DNA of 64,000 nt from Diplonema japonicum (lineage: Eukaryota; Euglenozoa; Diplonemea; Diplonemida; Diplonemidae), in contig OZ025660.1 of assembly GCA_964019335.1 (NCBI GenBank), positions 434,001 to 498,000 on the forward strand, given 5' to 3'. The notes below the pieces were generated by a model, which saw only the letters and a list, made by a program, of their open reading frames with translations, was not told the origin of the DNA and searched no databases. Below are positions 35,513 to 46,717 of the stretch, piece after piece. A program made the translations under genes and the position numbers. Position 1 is the stretch's first letter. Every line of letters begins with the position of its first letter.

Positions 35513-38134
35513 CTAAATGTCAAAGTACACGGTGGAACTGGGCGGTGTCATCTTAACCTCCTGAGAAGGCACAGGAGCTTTCTCCAAGTCACTCAACAGC
35601 ATTTCCCGAGGAGCGGTCGTGGTCATGGTAGAGGTTCTCTTCTTGTTGTACACTGTGAGGGCGATGGCGGAACCAATGCACAGGGCACCCAAACCACCTG
35701 CGAGATACAGCCACGGCATCGAGAAGGAGGAGGAGGAAGAGGAGGAGGAGGAGCCAGACTCGTCATCAGGTTGCGGGGCAGGAACGCTGACCTTTGTGAC
35801 AGGCTTCACAACAAGGGAACCCTCGTCCCCGTCCACCAAAGGTCCCTTCCCCTCAGCTGCCTCCTTCACCGCCTCTTCCACTTCCGCCTCGATCTTGTCC
35901 GCATCTTTCCCCTCAATACGGTACTCCACGAACACACCAGTGTCGCTGTCATCCTCCACCTGCTGGACTCCGGCACCTCTGTAACGACGCCTCTCCTCGT
36001 TCAGGTAGTCCATGTTCCATGAACGGTCCACTTCTACCGCATAGTTCCTCCTCTCCCTCGGTGTCGGACGCCTGTTCCCCGCCTTCAACACACCAACAGC
36101 AGTCACCACCAACCAGTCGGGCCTCGACCTCAGCCACCTTGAAGCCTTCATCATAGACATCCTGAACTTCCTCAGGAAGTCCCTCGGCCTCTGCATCACA
36201 TAGTTCCTGTTACCTCTGAACCTCAAGCACTTCTCCATCTCAGGAGAAGGTGTGGGGTTTGGTGTCGACATTCTTGGAGCTGCGGTGTTCGGGGCTGAGG
36301 TCTCTCTCTGCTCGCTGCCAGGGGATGAAGTCACTTTCTGTTCACCACCAGGGGATGAGGTTTCTTTCTGCTCGCCACCAGGGGATGAAGTCACTTTCTG
36401 CTCGCTGCCAGGGGATGAAGTCTCCTTCTGTTCGCCATTAGGGCTTGGAGTCTCACCGTTGCCCATCTCACCACCAGGGGACGGAGTCTCGCCGTTGCCT
36501 TCTTCACCACCAGGAGATGGAGTCCTGCCGTTGCCTTCTTCACCACCAGGGGACGGAGTCTCGCCGTTGCCTTCTTCACCACCAGGGGATGGGGTCCTAC
36601 CGCCGTTGCCTTCCTCACCACCAGGGGATGGAGTCTCGCCGTTGCCTTCCTCACCACCAGGGGATGGGGTCCTACCGCCGTTGCCTTCCTCACCACCAGG
36701 GGACGGACCTTCTTCACCACCAGGAGATGGACCCTCTTCGGTACCTTCTTCAGTTCCCTCTTCGGTGCCCTCTTCTGTTCCCTCCTCGGTGCCCTCTTCT
36801 TTTCCCTCTTCACGGTCTTTTGCGGCTCCCTGTTCACCTTTGTTGCCATTGTTGCCCTCAGGGTTGTTGTTGCCCCCTTCTTCACCGCCAGTTGGTGGAG
36901 GCATACCGTTACCACCTTCTTCACCGCCAGTGGGTGGAGGCATACCGTTGCCACCTTCCTCACCACCAGGGGATGGAGTCCTTCCGTTACCACCCTCCTC
37001 ACCGCCGGGAGATGGAGTCCTTCCGTTACCACCCTCCTCACCGCCGGGAGATGGAGTCCTACCGTTACCACCCTCTTCACCACCAGGGGATGGAGTCCTA
37101 CCGTTGCCACCTTCCTCACCACCAGGGGATGGAGTCCTTCCGTTACCACCCTCTTCACCACCAGGGGATGGAGTCCTGCCGTTACCACCCTCTTCACCAC
37201 CAGGGGATGGAGTCCTACCGTTGCCACCCTCTTCACCACCAGGAGATGGAGTCCTGCCGTTGCCACCCTCTTCACCGCCAGGGGATGGAGTCCTACCGTT
37301 CCCTTCTTCACCACCAGGGGATGGAGTCCTGCCGTTGCCTTCCTCACCACCAGGGGATGGAGTCTTACCGTTGCCCTCTTCACCACCAGGGGAATCCGTG
37401 TTCTGCTCACCGTTAGGACTGGGGGTGTTCTGCTGACCGTTCGGACTGGGGGTGTTTTGTTGGCCATTAGGACTGGGGGTGTTCTGCTGACCGTTCGGAC
37501 TGGGGGTGTTTTGTTGACCATTAGGACTGGGGGTGTTCTGCTGACCGTTAGGACTGGGAGTGTTCTGTTGACCATTAGGACTGGGGGTGTTCTGTTGGCC
37601 GTTAGGACTGGGGGTGTTTTGTTGACCATTAGGACTGGGGGTGTTCTGTTGGCCGTTAGGACTGGGAGTGTTCTGTTGACCGTTAGGACTGGGGGTGTTC
37701 TGTTGACCATTAGGGCTTGGAGTAGCAGGGGCCCGAGTAGCAGGGGCCCGGGTAGCAGGGGCTGAAGTAGCGGGAGCAGAAGTGTCAGGGGCTCGAGTAG
37801 CAGGGGCCCGAGTATCAGGAGGCGAAGTAGCAGGGGCCCGAGTATCAGGGATTGCTGTGTCAGGGGACAAACTCTCACCCGGTTTACACTTCCTCGGGGG
37901 GTAGGTCTTCTTCCCGTAGCTCTTCTTCCCGTAGTAGGTCTTCTTCCCGTAGTACGTCTTCTTCCCGTAACTCTTCTTCCCATAATAGCTCTTTCCGTAG
38001 TACTTGCTACTGTAGTGGTTCCCGTTGCCGTAGCCATAGTTGTATCCCCCCACTTGGCTGCCATAGTAGTGTGCGCTGGCTGGTGCCACCATCGAGGCGG
38101 CACACAGCACTAGAAGCAAGCTCCTCGACCTCAT
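35513..38134 (-). CDS. Mucin-like type I membrane protein 3
   Basis: Same architecture as copies 1 and 2, with 873 residues. It has eleven TPSPNGQQN units plus one GEQN and two MPPPTGGEEGGNG units. Before the unique C-terminal region the order of GGEEGNGETPSP and GGEEGNGGRTPSP units is rearranged. The short NGEEGG spacer present in the other copies is missing. The last 250 residues, the membrane helix and the tail match copy 2. The upstream flank is again shared (cdC gene), but with several substitutions, so this is an older copy than the 1/2 pair. Confidence 0.88.
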   Translation of the reverse strand: MRSRSLLLVLCAASMVAPASAHYYGSQVGGYNYGYGNGNHYSSKYYGKSYYGKKSYGKKTYYGKKTYYGKKSYGKKTYPPRKCKPGESLSPDTAIPDTRAPATSPPDTRAPATRAPDTSAPATSAPATRAPATRAPATPSPNGQQNTPSPNGQQNTPSPNGQQNTPSPNGQQNTPSPNGQQNTPSPNGQQNTPSPNGQQNTPSPNGQQNTPSPNGQQNTPSPNGQQNTPSPNGQQNTPSPNGEQNTDSPGGEEGNGKTPSPGGEEGNGRTPSPGGEEGNGRTPSPGGEEGGNGRTPSPGGEEGGNGRTPSPGGEEGGNGRTPSPGGEEGGNGRTPSPGGEEGGNGRTPSPGGEEGGNGRTPSPGGEEGGNGRTPSPGGEEGGNGRTPSPGGEEGGNGMPPPTGGEEGGNGMPPPTGGEEGGNNNPEGNNGNKGEQGAAKDREEGKEEGTEEGTEEGTEEGTEEGTEEGPSPGGEEGPSPGGEEGNGGRTPSPGGEEGNGETPSPGGEEGNGGRTPSPGGEEGNGETPSPGGEEGNGRTPSPGGEEGNGETPSPGGEMGNGETPSPNGEQKETSSPGSEQKVTSSPGGEQKETSSPGGEQKVTSSPGSEQRETSAPNTAAPRMSTPNPTPSPEMEKCLRFRGNRNYVMQRPRDFLRKFRMSMMKASRWLRSRPDWLVVTAVGVLKAGNRRPTPRERRNYAVEVDRSWNMDYLNEERRRYRGAGVQQVEDDSDTGVFVEYRIEGKDADKIEAEVEEAVKEAAEGKGPLVDGDEGSLVVKPVTKVSVPAPQPDDESGSSSSSSSSSFSMPWLYLAGGLGALCIGSAIALTVYNKKRTSTMTTTAPREMLLSDLEKAPVPSQEVKMTPPSSTVYFDI

Positions 38135-38337
38135 ATTTATGTTCAGTAAACCTGTGTGGTTGTGTCGTTACAAATTTGCGAAAAGAAGAATTGGAATCTC
38201 CTTTTTGTCCTCACCCATATGTCCTTGCTGCCGAAAGTAAGCTCAAGAAAATATCGGTGGCACTCTCCTTCCGCCACCCATATGCCCTTGCTGCCGAGGT
38301 CCCATCCTCCAGGAGCCTGGTTCCCTTTCCAGAGAAT

Positions 38338-38435
38338 GGACATCAGAACAGATCTTGGTTTGCGAATGGAATGGTTGTACACACTTGCACCCAAAGGTGC
38401 TTCATACGCCAGGTAAAATGGTGTCATCATCTTGC
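38338..38435 (-). ncRNA. C/D-box RNA cdC, copy 3
   Basis: D at 38343-38346, C at 38424-38430. It has one change outside the guide. Confidence 0.76.
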
Positions 38436-38487
38436 CCCTTTGCCTACCCCCCCACCCCTCCATTGGCCCTCGTGATGGGAAAAATGA

Positions 38488-38590
38488 ATGGATCAGTTTC
38501 CTTCTGTCATTTATGTGTTAAAGGGGAATCAGGAGACTGTGTCTTCATAGAATGGACCAATGTTCTTTAACTACAGTGTCATCATGCTTC
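38488..38590 (-). ncRNA. C/D-box RNA cdF, copy 4
   Basis: D at 38493-38496, C at 38579-38585. Confidence 0.72.
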
Positions 38591-38789
38591 GGTGTTGCTG
38601 CTGTCGGACGGTGCTTTGATCATCATTCACAGCGTTGGTGTCCCCTCTTCGGGAATTCGGGAGAAAGAAACATTATTTTAAAAGACGAAAAAATCAGTTC
38701 CCTTCAAAGCAAAGAAAAGTGGAACAGTGTGACTGCTGCAACGACACGGAGGGCGAGAGTAGCCGGAAGAACGCGTGGGCAAAAGCCTT

Positions 38790-38879
38790 AATGGTCAGAA
38801 GTCCTTGTTTGTAAATCATGAATTGAAAGATCAGAAGCAAGACTGGCATGTCGTGAAAGGGTCGTTGTCATCATCCTGA
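38790..38879 (-). ncRNA. C/D-box RNA cdE, copy 4
   Basis: D at 38795-38798, C at 38868-38874. It matches copy 3, including the extra T. Confidence 0.7.
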
Positions 38880-38931
38880 TGTTTAATACATTTCTCCAGT
38901 TGGCAAAGAGAACAACGTAGTCAGAAAACAG

Positions 38932-38997
38932 TAGTCTCACGCTGATAAAGCTCCCATTCCAAGCATGAGGTGCCCAACGGGTGGTATGTACAGCGTT
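38932..38997 (-). ncRNA. H/ACA-like RNA haA, copy 6
   Basis: AGA at 38935-38937 (as TCT), 5' stem ending at 38996. Confidence 0.75.
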
Positions 38998-39033
38998 GCT
39001 GCTCTTCACTTTTCTTCTTCTTATTCTTCTTCC

Positions 39034-39099
39034 TTCTCTCGCATAGCTTCACAACCAGCACCCTATTCAGAGAGGGAACAAGCTGTTACAAGCTTGCTG
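39034..39099 (-). ncRNA. H/ACA-like RNA haE, copy 3
   Basis: AGA at 39037-39039 (as TCT), 5' stem ending at 39097. One base differs in the upper bulge. Confidence 0.65.
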
Positions 39100-39134
39100 C
39101 AAGTTTTCAAACTGTGTTTTGTGTTTTCAGGTTT

Positions 39135-39205
39135 CAGTCTCGCAGGTTTTTGACCCTCACTTGAACCAGCAACATGGGTTCGCAAGGAACACGAAACACT
39201 GCTGC
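39135..39205 (-). ncRNA. H/ACA-like RNA haI, copy 2
   Basis: Lower stem GCAGTGTTT/AAACCTGC (bulged T), upper stem CTTGCGAACC/GGTTCAAG, then GAGA (AGA at 39138-39140). The upper stem is 19-22 nt from AGA, so the fold may need adjustment. Confidence 0.5.
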
Positions 39206-39228
39206 GCTCGTGTGTTGTGTGTGCCCAC

Positions 39229-39296
39229 ATGTCTCGCACCCCTCCAACGCCTCTTTCATGTATGAAGAACGCGAAGTGGTGTTAATTAAGGGTGCT
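39229..39296 (-). ncRNA. H/ACA-like RNA haD, copy 5
   Basis: AGA at 39232-39234 (as TCT), 5' stem ending at 39295. Confidence 0.68.
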
Positions 39297-39351
39297 CTCC
39301 TTCTTTTCGAGTATTCCCCTCCCCCAACCCCCTTCTTTTTTACCCCGCAAC

Positions 39352-39419
39352 GTATCTCACGCTGATAAAGCGCCCATTCCAAGCATCAACAGTGCCCAAC
39401 GGGTGCCGATTACAGCGTT
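39352..39419 (-). ncRNA. H/ACA-like RNA haA', copy 2
   Basis: AGA at 39355-39357 (as TCT), 5' stem ending at 39418. Same as copy 1. Confidence 0.72.
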
Positions 39420-40034
39420 GCCGTTCTTTCTTTGCGGGGTATCGTGTTCTGCATTTTGTGAAGGTGCTGCTTGCTTTCATTGTCGTGGCCCTCCAGACGA
39501 CCTCAGTTTGTTTCCTTCCTCTTCATGGAAGGCATCAGAAGAGGTATAGAGAACGTATTTCACGGGCCCTGTAGGAGTCTGGCAAAAAGGGCGACGAGAA
39601 CGGCGTCTGGGTTGGGTGAGGGGTGGAGGATGGTGGAACTACGTTCCATGCCGGTTACGCTTAGGCAATGCAATGCTGTTCGACGCAAACGAAACGACCG
39701 AGAAGTGGCAGAAAGCACTCCTGACGGGGCTGGTGGAGAGAACTCCCTTGAGCCATCGGCTGATTACGCAGTCATGGCAACGCTATAGCAGGTTCTAAAA
39801 AAAAGAAAAAAAAAAGAGAAAGAGAGAGAAAAAAGAAGAAGAAAAAAACGATTGAACGAAAGGGAGAATGGATGAGAGAACGAGAGGCTACACCTGGAAA
39901 AATAGCGGGAACCAAGTTTTGTATGTTTTCTTTTTTTTTCTTTCTTTCTTTTACGCATTTCTTCTTGCCATGACGCAGCACATCGGAATATCGAGTTAGG
40001 GGGGCATCCCTCGTGATCATTTGAATGACAAGTT
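39420..40034. other. Spacer with a truncated cdB and a coding-like relic
   Basis: The D-box end of cdB survives at 39535-39550, then sequence diverges. From about 39550 to 39800 the DNA is unlike any other spacer here and holds short plus-strand frames. Confidence 0.4.
39616..39798 (+). pseudogene. Possible plus-strand coding relic
   Basis: A 60-residue frame ends in a balanced-composition stretch (FDANETTEKWQKALLTGLVE and a basic end RYSRF) just before an A-rich run. It could be the 3' end of an old inserted gene or retroelement. No family was recognised, and it is the only plus-strand frame with natural-looking composition. Confidence 0.2.
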
Positions 40035-42382
40035 TCACTCTTTACTGTCTTTGAGGGTTTCTTCTTTTTTCTCATCTTCAGTTTTGGGCTTCAGGATCTC
40101 TGCAACTGCCTCATGGTTTCCATTGCGCGCGAGCCCATAGGGGGTGCTCCCTGTGTTGTGGGTGGGTGAACGCAAAAAGGGGAGAAATAAATACCTTTTG
40201 AAGTCTTAGTGTATGCATTCGCGTCGTAGACGCTCAGCAGGTACTGGACAACGTCAAGACGGCCGTTAGAGGCAGCACAGTGAATCGCCATCCATCCGTC
40301 AACTCTCTTCGCAGCGGGGTCCTGGTGGTAGTCTTCGATTAGAAGTTTCACTATGTCGAGCTTGCCGCTTAAGCATGCAGAGTGTAGAGGGGTAGATTCG
40401 TTTTGGCCCTTTATCCACGGCTGTACCTTGAACTCTTCAATAAGAAGCTTCATCATCTCGACTTGGTCGTAGTGGGCGGCAGCGTGCAACAGGGTGCCTC
40501 CGTCGTGCTTCCTCACCAAGGGGTTCTGCTTGTACTTGTTGATCAACAGTCGCACAGCTTCGCAATTACCTTGAATCGCCGCGGCGTGCAAAATCGTCCA
40601 GCCGCCTTGTGAGGTGATTGCAGGGTCCTGTTTGTACTCGTCGATCAACAGCTGCATGACGTTGACTCCAGCGGACATCGCAGTGTGCAGCACTGTCTTG
40701 CCGTCGTCTTTTACCTTCCCAAGGTCTTGCTTGTATACATCAACCAGCAGCATCAGCGCCTCAGTGTGGCCGCCGTACGCGGCACAGTGCAGAAGCGAGA
40801 AACCAGCATACACTGCCTGGGAAGGGTCCTGCTTGTATTTATCAATAAGCAGTTTCATGGTCTCCACCTTGCCGCAGCGTGTGGCAATGCACAAGGGCGA
40901 GGTGTTGTTGAATCCCCTCAGGTCGGGATCCAAGCCGCACTCATCGACGAGGTATCGCACCAACTCGAGGTTGTCATACGCGGCTGCGGCATGTAAGAGA
41001 GTTGAATTGTTGTGCTTTTTGACCTTCGGACACTGCTTTAGTTCATCGATAAGGATCTTGAGAGCCGTCGTTTGGCCACCGTACACAGCGCAGTGGAGCG
41101 CAGATGTGCCATCTTTGTCCCTTGCATCAGGGTCGACGTTGCACTTCAGAATTAGGTGCCGCATCTCGTCAATGTTGCCTTCGCGGGCAGCATTGCGGAG
41201 AGCAACTTCTCCTGCACACACCCACGCCTCGGTGCCCTTTTCTGTGCCGTACGAGGCAAGGAATTCCTTCTTTGTATAGAAGGACCTGAGCTCATCCTCT
41301 GATTTATTAGGGTCGCAACGCTTCTCGTCGTTGTTCTCTTCGCGAGTGGCTGCGGCCTCGAAGACTGCCCTGACCCGTCCCTTGTCCATGAACTTCGTTG
41401 TATCGTTCGCCTCGATGTACTCGCCGAAGTCCTCGTCGTACACCTCCACCCAGCGTGTCTGCCCGACTTCACCTTTGAATGCTTCCGCAGCAGCAGCCCC
41501 CACCTCGCTTAGTGTGGCACCTTGGGAGACAACAATCTTTTTCGTTCTCTCTATACCGCCCACCTCGGCACGAAGTAAGAGGTGCACAGACTGTGTCTTC
41601 CATATCTGCAATAATTCTTCAGCTGTGGGGCGGTCGCAGGGGTCCCAAGAGAGGAGGCGCGGCAGCACCTCGTCAAGCGGTGCTCCGACCGCTCTCTGCA
41701 AGGCGGGGCCTAGGTTCTCTATGACAAGTGCGTGGTTCACACGCAGGTATTTCAGGAGGAGTTCTCTATCCTCGCCTTCAAGGATGCTGCAGCAAGCAGT
41801 CACACCGAGAGCCCAAATGTCGACCTTGTCAGTGTAGGGCAGGTCACCGTAGTCTGGAGCCATGAAGACGGGTGTGCCTGCAATGGTGTACGCATCGGAG
41901 GTGGCAACGTCCTTGGACAACCCAAAGTCAGCTAGGACGAAGGTTGTGGCATCGTGGGATACCATGATGTTGGCAGGCTTCACGTCTCTGTGGATGTAGC
42001 CCTTTTCTTTGTGGAGGTAGCGGAGTGCTTCGCTCACGTCCGTTAGGAGGTTTCTTGCTTTCTCCGATCCGAGTAATCCAGTCTCTCTGATGTACTTTTC
42101 TAAGTCGCCATGGTAGAGGGGCATCACAATGTGCAGCTTCCACATTTTCTCCTTCCTCGCGACAAAGTAGTCCAGACAGGGCACAACGTTGCTGTGGTTC
42201 AGTTTCAACATATGCAGAACCTCTTTCTCTTGTCTGTCGTGTTCTTCCTTCGTGATGGCTGTCTGCACTTTCATTGCGAGCTGTGTCCCGTCCACCTTTC
42301 TCGTGACTTTGTACACAGTCCCAAAGCTACCTTTGCCCAAGCTGCACCCCTGCTTGTACTTCTCTGATTCAGGGAGTGTCAT
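40035..42382 (-). CDS. Protein kinase with ankyrin repeats (join 40035..40150, 40195..42382)
   Basis: The 767-residue protein has a Ser/Thr kinase domain at about residues 9-265: glycine loop LGKGSFGTVYKV, lysine in AMKV (38), HRDVKPANIM (131-140), DFG (152-154) and activation segment GTPVFMAPD. The usual APE glutamate is aspartate, a mild change; the catalytic set is complete. Residues 270-345 resemble a ubiquitin/PB1-like fold. From about 385 on there are roughly ten ankyrin repeats (GWTILHAAAIQGNCEAVRLL type). The last repeat (GSTPYGLARNGNHEAVAEIL) is encoded by exon 2, so the 44-nt intron must be removed. A signalling kinase that docks partners through ankyrins is inferred; substrate unknown. 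An A-rich leader precedes the start. Confidence 0.85.
40151..40194 (-). other. 44-nt intron in the kinase-ankyrin gene
   Basis: The minus strand runs GTATTTATTTC to CAACACAG. Splicing joins AAAG to GGAGCACC and completes a textbook ankyrin repeat; without it the frame runs on into non-ankyrin sequence. Confidence 0.85.
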
Positions 42383-42744
42383 TTTTTTTTTTCTTCTTTT
42401 TCTTCTGTAAACGAGTAAAAAAAAAATAATGAAAAAAATAAAATTAAAAAAAGAAAAGAAAAAAAAAACACAGTTTACCCAATTGTATGCGTTCTAATTA
42501 AGGGCAAGGGGGGGATAAGAAAAAGAAGAACCGTGTTAAAAAAACTATATTTTGATTGTTATCTCTAAAAACCCGTTCAGTTCAGCAAAGTCCTAAATGG
42601 CTCTGGAGGGAATCCTTTTGAACAAGAAATCTTGTGCAACATTAATCACATGATGACTTTTCACGGAGAGGTCCCATCCGACGAGATGAAGGTTTCTTTT
42701 TTTTTCCCCCCCCTGAATTTTCTTCGACCGAGGTGCCACGCCAT

Positions 42745-42791
<47 letters not shown>

Positions 42792-43708
42792 ATAAAAAAA
42801 AAAACGAGTGTTGGATACGTTAAAAAAAAAGAGAAAAAAAAAAACAAAGAATAAAAAATTGTTGCTTTTTTGTTGTTACCCCCCCCCCCCCCCCCCCCCC
42901 CCGAGCGGTCAATTTAATATTAAAAAAAAAGATCGCGTCTCAGGATATTTCGTAGTTCTAGCATCATATCTTGTGAAAGACCTGTAAATATCTGAGCAAA
43001 ACCTGTCCCTGAAAAAGTCTGGAAGGGGAGGGGGTAAAAGCTTGCATTACAAACACCTGCAAATCATGCCGTTGTTGCTCTCTGTGTGTCATCACATTAA
43101 GTACTAAATTTACCAAAAAAAAAAAAAAAAAAAAAATCAGGGTCATGTTACCATAAAAGTGCCACAAGAATAAAGATTAGAAAATTGGAGGTTTTCCCGC
43201 TCATTTTATTGATGGATGAAAAATAAAACGGAACCAGGAGAGAGATGAGCGACACGCATGAGGGGGAGGGGGGGGGGGGGGGGGGGGGGGGGTCGAATGA
43301 AAAGCTTCAATGTGAAGCTTATTGTGTGGCCCCGAATAAGAGACAAAAAATACCGCCGCCCAAAATAAAAGAAATGGAGGCTCCAGGTTGCGGATTTCGG
43401 CGTCTTGCAGTAGACGGGTGGAGGACAAAAAGGGAGGATTCAAAGAAAACCCCCTTTTTCCTTTCATTCAAACACGCCTTAAGATATGAATTTTCAAAAG
43501 TTTTTTTTTTTTCTTTTCTTTTCTTTTTTTTCTTTACCATGACCAGACCATTGTGAGGTTAACAGGGGGGTCCAGCCAAAGAGCCTGACCAAAACAAAAC
43601 AATTTGTTTGTACGTGCCGGGTAAACCTGGAGAAGTTTGTCAACCCGAAACACGTTGCCAACGTTCCCCTTTTGTTTAGACAAGTCAAAGACTCGTTCTT
43701 GCAAAAAG

Positions 43709-43741
<33 letters not shown>

Positions 43742-43827
43742 ACATTTAAGGGTACCTGCGGTATGTGGCAGGACGCCTGAAAAAAAAAAACAGCACGTTG
43801 TTTATTTTTGCGTTTTACGCGCTTGCC
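42383..43827. other. Homopolymer-rich spacer with C24 and G25 runs
   Basis: Long A runs near 42750, a run of 24 C at 42879-42902 and 25 G at 43268-43292. No RNA boxes or credible frames. Confidence 0.6.
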
Positions 43828-46176
43828 TCACGGGCTGCCCACTGTGACGGTGACGGATCCGTCAGCCTGAATTTCAGCAGTGCGCAGGACAACCTTGCCC
43901 AGGTAGAGGAATGCGAGATGCAGCACCTCGTTGGGAGTGCCTTCAGCAGTTACCCTGACCCCTCCAGCTGTGTGGGTGATCTGTGTGAACCTGTCCGGGC
44001 TCACCATGACGTACTTCCCCACCTCACCGAAGAACGCGCAACCATTCTTCACCTCGGCTACAGTCACAAGGAGATACGTAACAGCGTCCTGTCCGCCATG
44101 CGCGGGTTTAGAAGAGGACACAGGGGATGACAGGGGCTTCACGCACTCACCGAGAGCAGACCCGTTCGCACACCTGCTGTTCCATTCGTACATCACGTAC
44201 TGCACATCTGGTGAAGGGCGCGGGTAGAAGTCGTCGGGCTTCAGTACATAGTTGTCATGGCTCCACGAGAGGATCACCGAATACCAGTTCTGTGTCCCGA
44301 TTAAGCTGTTTGTGTGGTAGCAGTACTCTCCAGGTGAGAACTTAAAGAAGGTCGACTCCAAGGGGGTCAGAGGCCTCGACCCGTGCAGCAGTGTCCCGTC
44401 TGTGGCGAAGGTGGGTCTGATCACAGAGTAGTTCGTCATCCCCAGCATATCAGCAACGCCGACCGGTCCCCCTGACATGGCGGAGACGATTGCAATGAGC
44501 TCTGCGTTCGGCTCGGAGCCTGTGCGCTGCTTGCTAGGGTCGCTCTCGTTACCTGATGTCCAGAAGTTGTCCTTGCTGGCGCTCAGCCCGACTGACGAGA
44601 GGAGCAGGGCGGTCCCTCCGATCTGGTAATTCCCCTGCCACCCTGGCGAGTAGTCCTGCGAAGCACGTGCATCCGTCACAGCGTCGAAGTTCACCGACAC
44701 AAGGAAGTCGCTCGGAAGCGCCATGCAGTACTGGATCGAGAAGTCATGCTCCGCTGCTGCGGTCGCCATCCCGCGCAGCCAGTCCTCGCTTGCTGTGAGG
44801 TTCGTCAGGAACATCGGGAACAACAGATAGTTGAAGTCCAGGAAGTCAATCTCGAAATTCTGCATCCCCTGCGTTGCCACCCCTACATCAAAGCGCTGCT
44901 TGTAGAAGGCATAGCTGCTGTCGGGGTGCACGTTCCCAAGCTTCCCGAGCGCCCATCCCCGGTTGTAGTACAGGCTGTAGATTGCTTCCCACTCCCCACC
45001 GTTCTCTTTCCAATAGGTGCTGACATCACATGTCGGCCCGCTGTACAACAACAAGGGCCCGATTGTCTCTGATAGGCTCTGTAGCCCACTGGGGAAGAAC
45101 TTCGTCACTGCGGTGTCGTTGATTTTGCAGTTCGCGTTCGACTGAACAAGGGGGTACCAATAGGCGTCCAGCTGGTAGTATGCCATTGGCACGTCGTTTG
45201 CCACGTACTGCGCGTGCAACTCCTTCAGCACTTGCTCAGGCGTCCCGTCAGCCGAGACGTTCCCCCAGTGGTACCAGTCGTAGAAGGCGCCGTTGTCCGT
45301 CCAGTAGGAGATCTTCGATGAGGTCAGCCCGCGCTTCTTCGGTGCCGTCCTCCCGACAGACAGTTGTAGCAACTTCCCGAACTCGTGCATTGCAATTGTG
45401 ATCCCGTAGTCGAAGTACATGCAGCTCAGCGATCTTGTCCCAGCAGGGATCTCCGTGATGAACCCTTGCAGCCCTGCGACCGCCGCGTTCCCCTTTACTC
45501 CGAGGATGTTCGACTTCAGGTTGTTAAAGGGCGACCACACTGCCGCTGTTCCGTTCAGTGCACCCGCATCTACATCGTGCATCACGACAGGGCCCCCCAC
45601 GCTCCCTTCAGGGGCGAGTACTGTCGTCGCATTGTACACAGCGAACCTCCCCCCCCACGTCTTCACTCCAATGGGGAAGCCGTCGCACACAGTAAAGGCA
45701 GGGAATGTTGCCACCGGTGTTGTGGATGAGTTGAACTCTTCAGGGAAGCCAAGGCGGCCTGCTGTCATTGATTCCACGTTTGTGATGTTTGTCTGCGTTG
45801 CGCCTTCAGGGAAGTACTGCTCGAACACCAGCAGCTGGTGCGCTGTGTAGCGCATGAAAGTGGTCTCGAACCTCTGGCTCTGCCCGAATGTGTACTTCAC
45901 ACTATACCCCTCCCAGTCCCCGAGATTCTTGTCCGTTCCATTTACGAGGGAGCCCGACACGCGTGTAAGACCAGACCCATCCTGCAGCCACGCCCCGCCT
46001 GCGTGCAGCATCGTCGGTTGAGAATTAAGAAGACACTTCCCGTCAATCGATACGGTATAGGTGTCGTCACTGTGCACTGCGATCACCCCTCCGTTCAGAG
46101 GGCGCTGCCACACCACAGATACCCCAGTACATGCAGGGCACAGCAGCAACAACAAGCTTAAGCCGGTTCGTAACAT
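43828..46176 (-). CDS. Secreted glycoside hydrolase, GH-D clan-like
   Basis: The 782-residue protein has a signal peptide (MLRTGLSLLLLLCPACTGVSV). An N-terminal beta-rich part is followed by a TIM-barrel-like region from about residue 285 (KISYWTDNGAFYDWYHWG, PMAYYQLDAYWYP). MQNFEIDFLDFNYL could hold the nucleophile aspartate, and NFDAVTDARASQDYSPG the acid/base, comparable to the RxSxD element of GH27/GH36 enzymes. A beta-rich C-terminal part ends in QADGSVTVTVGSP. Many N-glycosylation sites suit secretion. Alpha-galactosidase-like or raffinose-synthase-like activity is an inference from layout only; GH31 is the main alternative. Confidence 0.6.
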   Translation of the reverse strand: MLRTGLSLLLLLCPACTGVSVVWQRPLNGGVIAVHSDDTYTVSIDGKCLLNSQPTMLHAGGAWLQDGSGLTRVSGSLVNGTDKNLGDWEGYSVKYTFGQSQRFETTFMRYTAHQLLVFEQYFPEGATQTNITNVESMTAGRLGFPEEFNSSTTPVATFPAFTVCDGFPIGVKTWGGRFAVYNATTVLAPEGSVGGPVVMHDVDAGALNGTAAVWSPFNNLKSNILGVKGNAAVAGLQGFITEIPAGTRSLSCMYFDYGITIAMHEFGKLLQLSVGRTAPKKRGLTSSKISYWTDNGAFYDWYHWGNVSADGTPEQVLKELHAQYVANDVPMAYYQLDAYWYPLVQSNANCKINDTAVTKFFPSGLQSLSETIGPLLLYSGPTCDVSTYWKENGGEWEAIYSLYYNRGWALGKLGNVHPDSSYAFYKQRFDVGVATQGMQNFEIDFLDFNYLLFPMFLTNLTASEDWLRGMATAAAEHDFSIQYCMALPSDFLVSVNFDAVTDARASQDYSPGWQGNYQIGGTALLLSSVGLSASKDNFWTSGNESDPSKQRTGSEPNAELIAIVSAMSGGPVGVADMLGMTNYSVIRPTFATDGTLLHGSRPLTPLESTFFKFSPGEYCYHTNSLIGTQNWYSVILSWSHDNYVLKPDDFYPRPSPDVQYVMYEWNSRCANGSALGECVKPLSSPVSSSKPAHGGQDAVTYLLVTVAEVKNGCAFFGEVGKYVMVSPDRFTQITHTAGGVRVTAEGTPNEVLHLAFLYLGKVVLRTAEIQADGSVTVTVGSP

Positions 46177-46717
46177 ATTACTATACTACCCTGGATACTA
46201 CCCTGGTGGAGGAAGGTGACCGATACGAACCCACTAGAGACACCGTGGAAGGCGAACGCTTGGTCGTGATCCTAGGTACTACAGGGCCGAGAGGCTGACG
46301 TCGAAGCAGTTGGATAATAGTACTAATAATAAAACACAAGGACTAGAAGGAACAATGAAAAACAGAAATGAGAGTAAGAGGTGAGCCCCCCACACAAGAA
46401 GTAGAATCAATCCACACTTGTGTGTAGCGAGGACCCAAGTTTAGCCCAGCTGTCGCAGGCTAGCTAGAATGTTGGGAAGAAAGTGTTGGTGACTCTTCGG
46501 AGGGATGGGAACAGAGGCAATGGAGTTGCGCTGGACATTCCGCACTTTCCGTTTCTTCTTTTTCTCTCCGTCCCTCCTCATCCGGAAGATCTTTTTGTTT
46601 TTTTTTTTTTCCTCGTTTCCTTACGCTCCGAACCTGTTAAGTGACCTATCAGAAAAAGCAACCTGACGGGCTAAAAAAAACTGATCCGGAGCGTCCATAA
46701 AACTACGGACTACTGTC
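46177..46717. other. Spacer upstream of the glycoside hydrolase
   Basis: No snoRNA module is present. Moderately complex sequence without a credible frame. Confidence 0.5.
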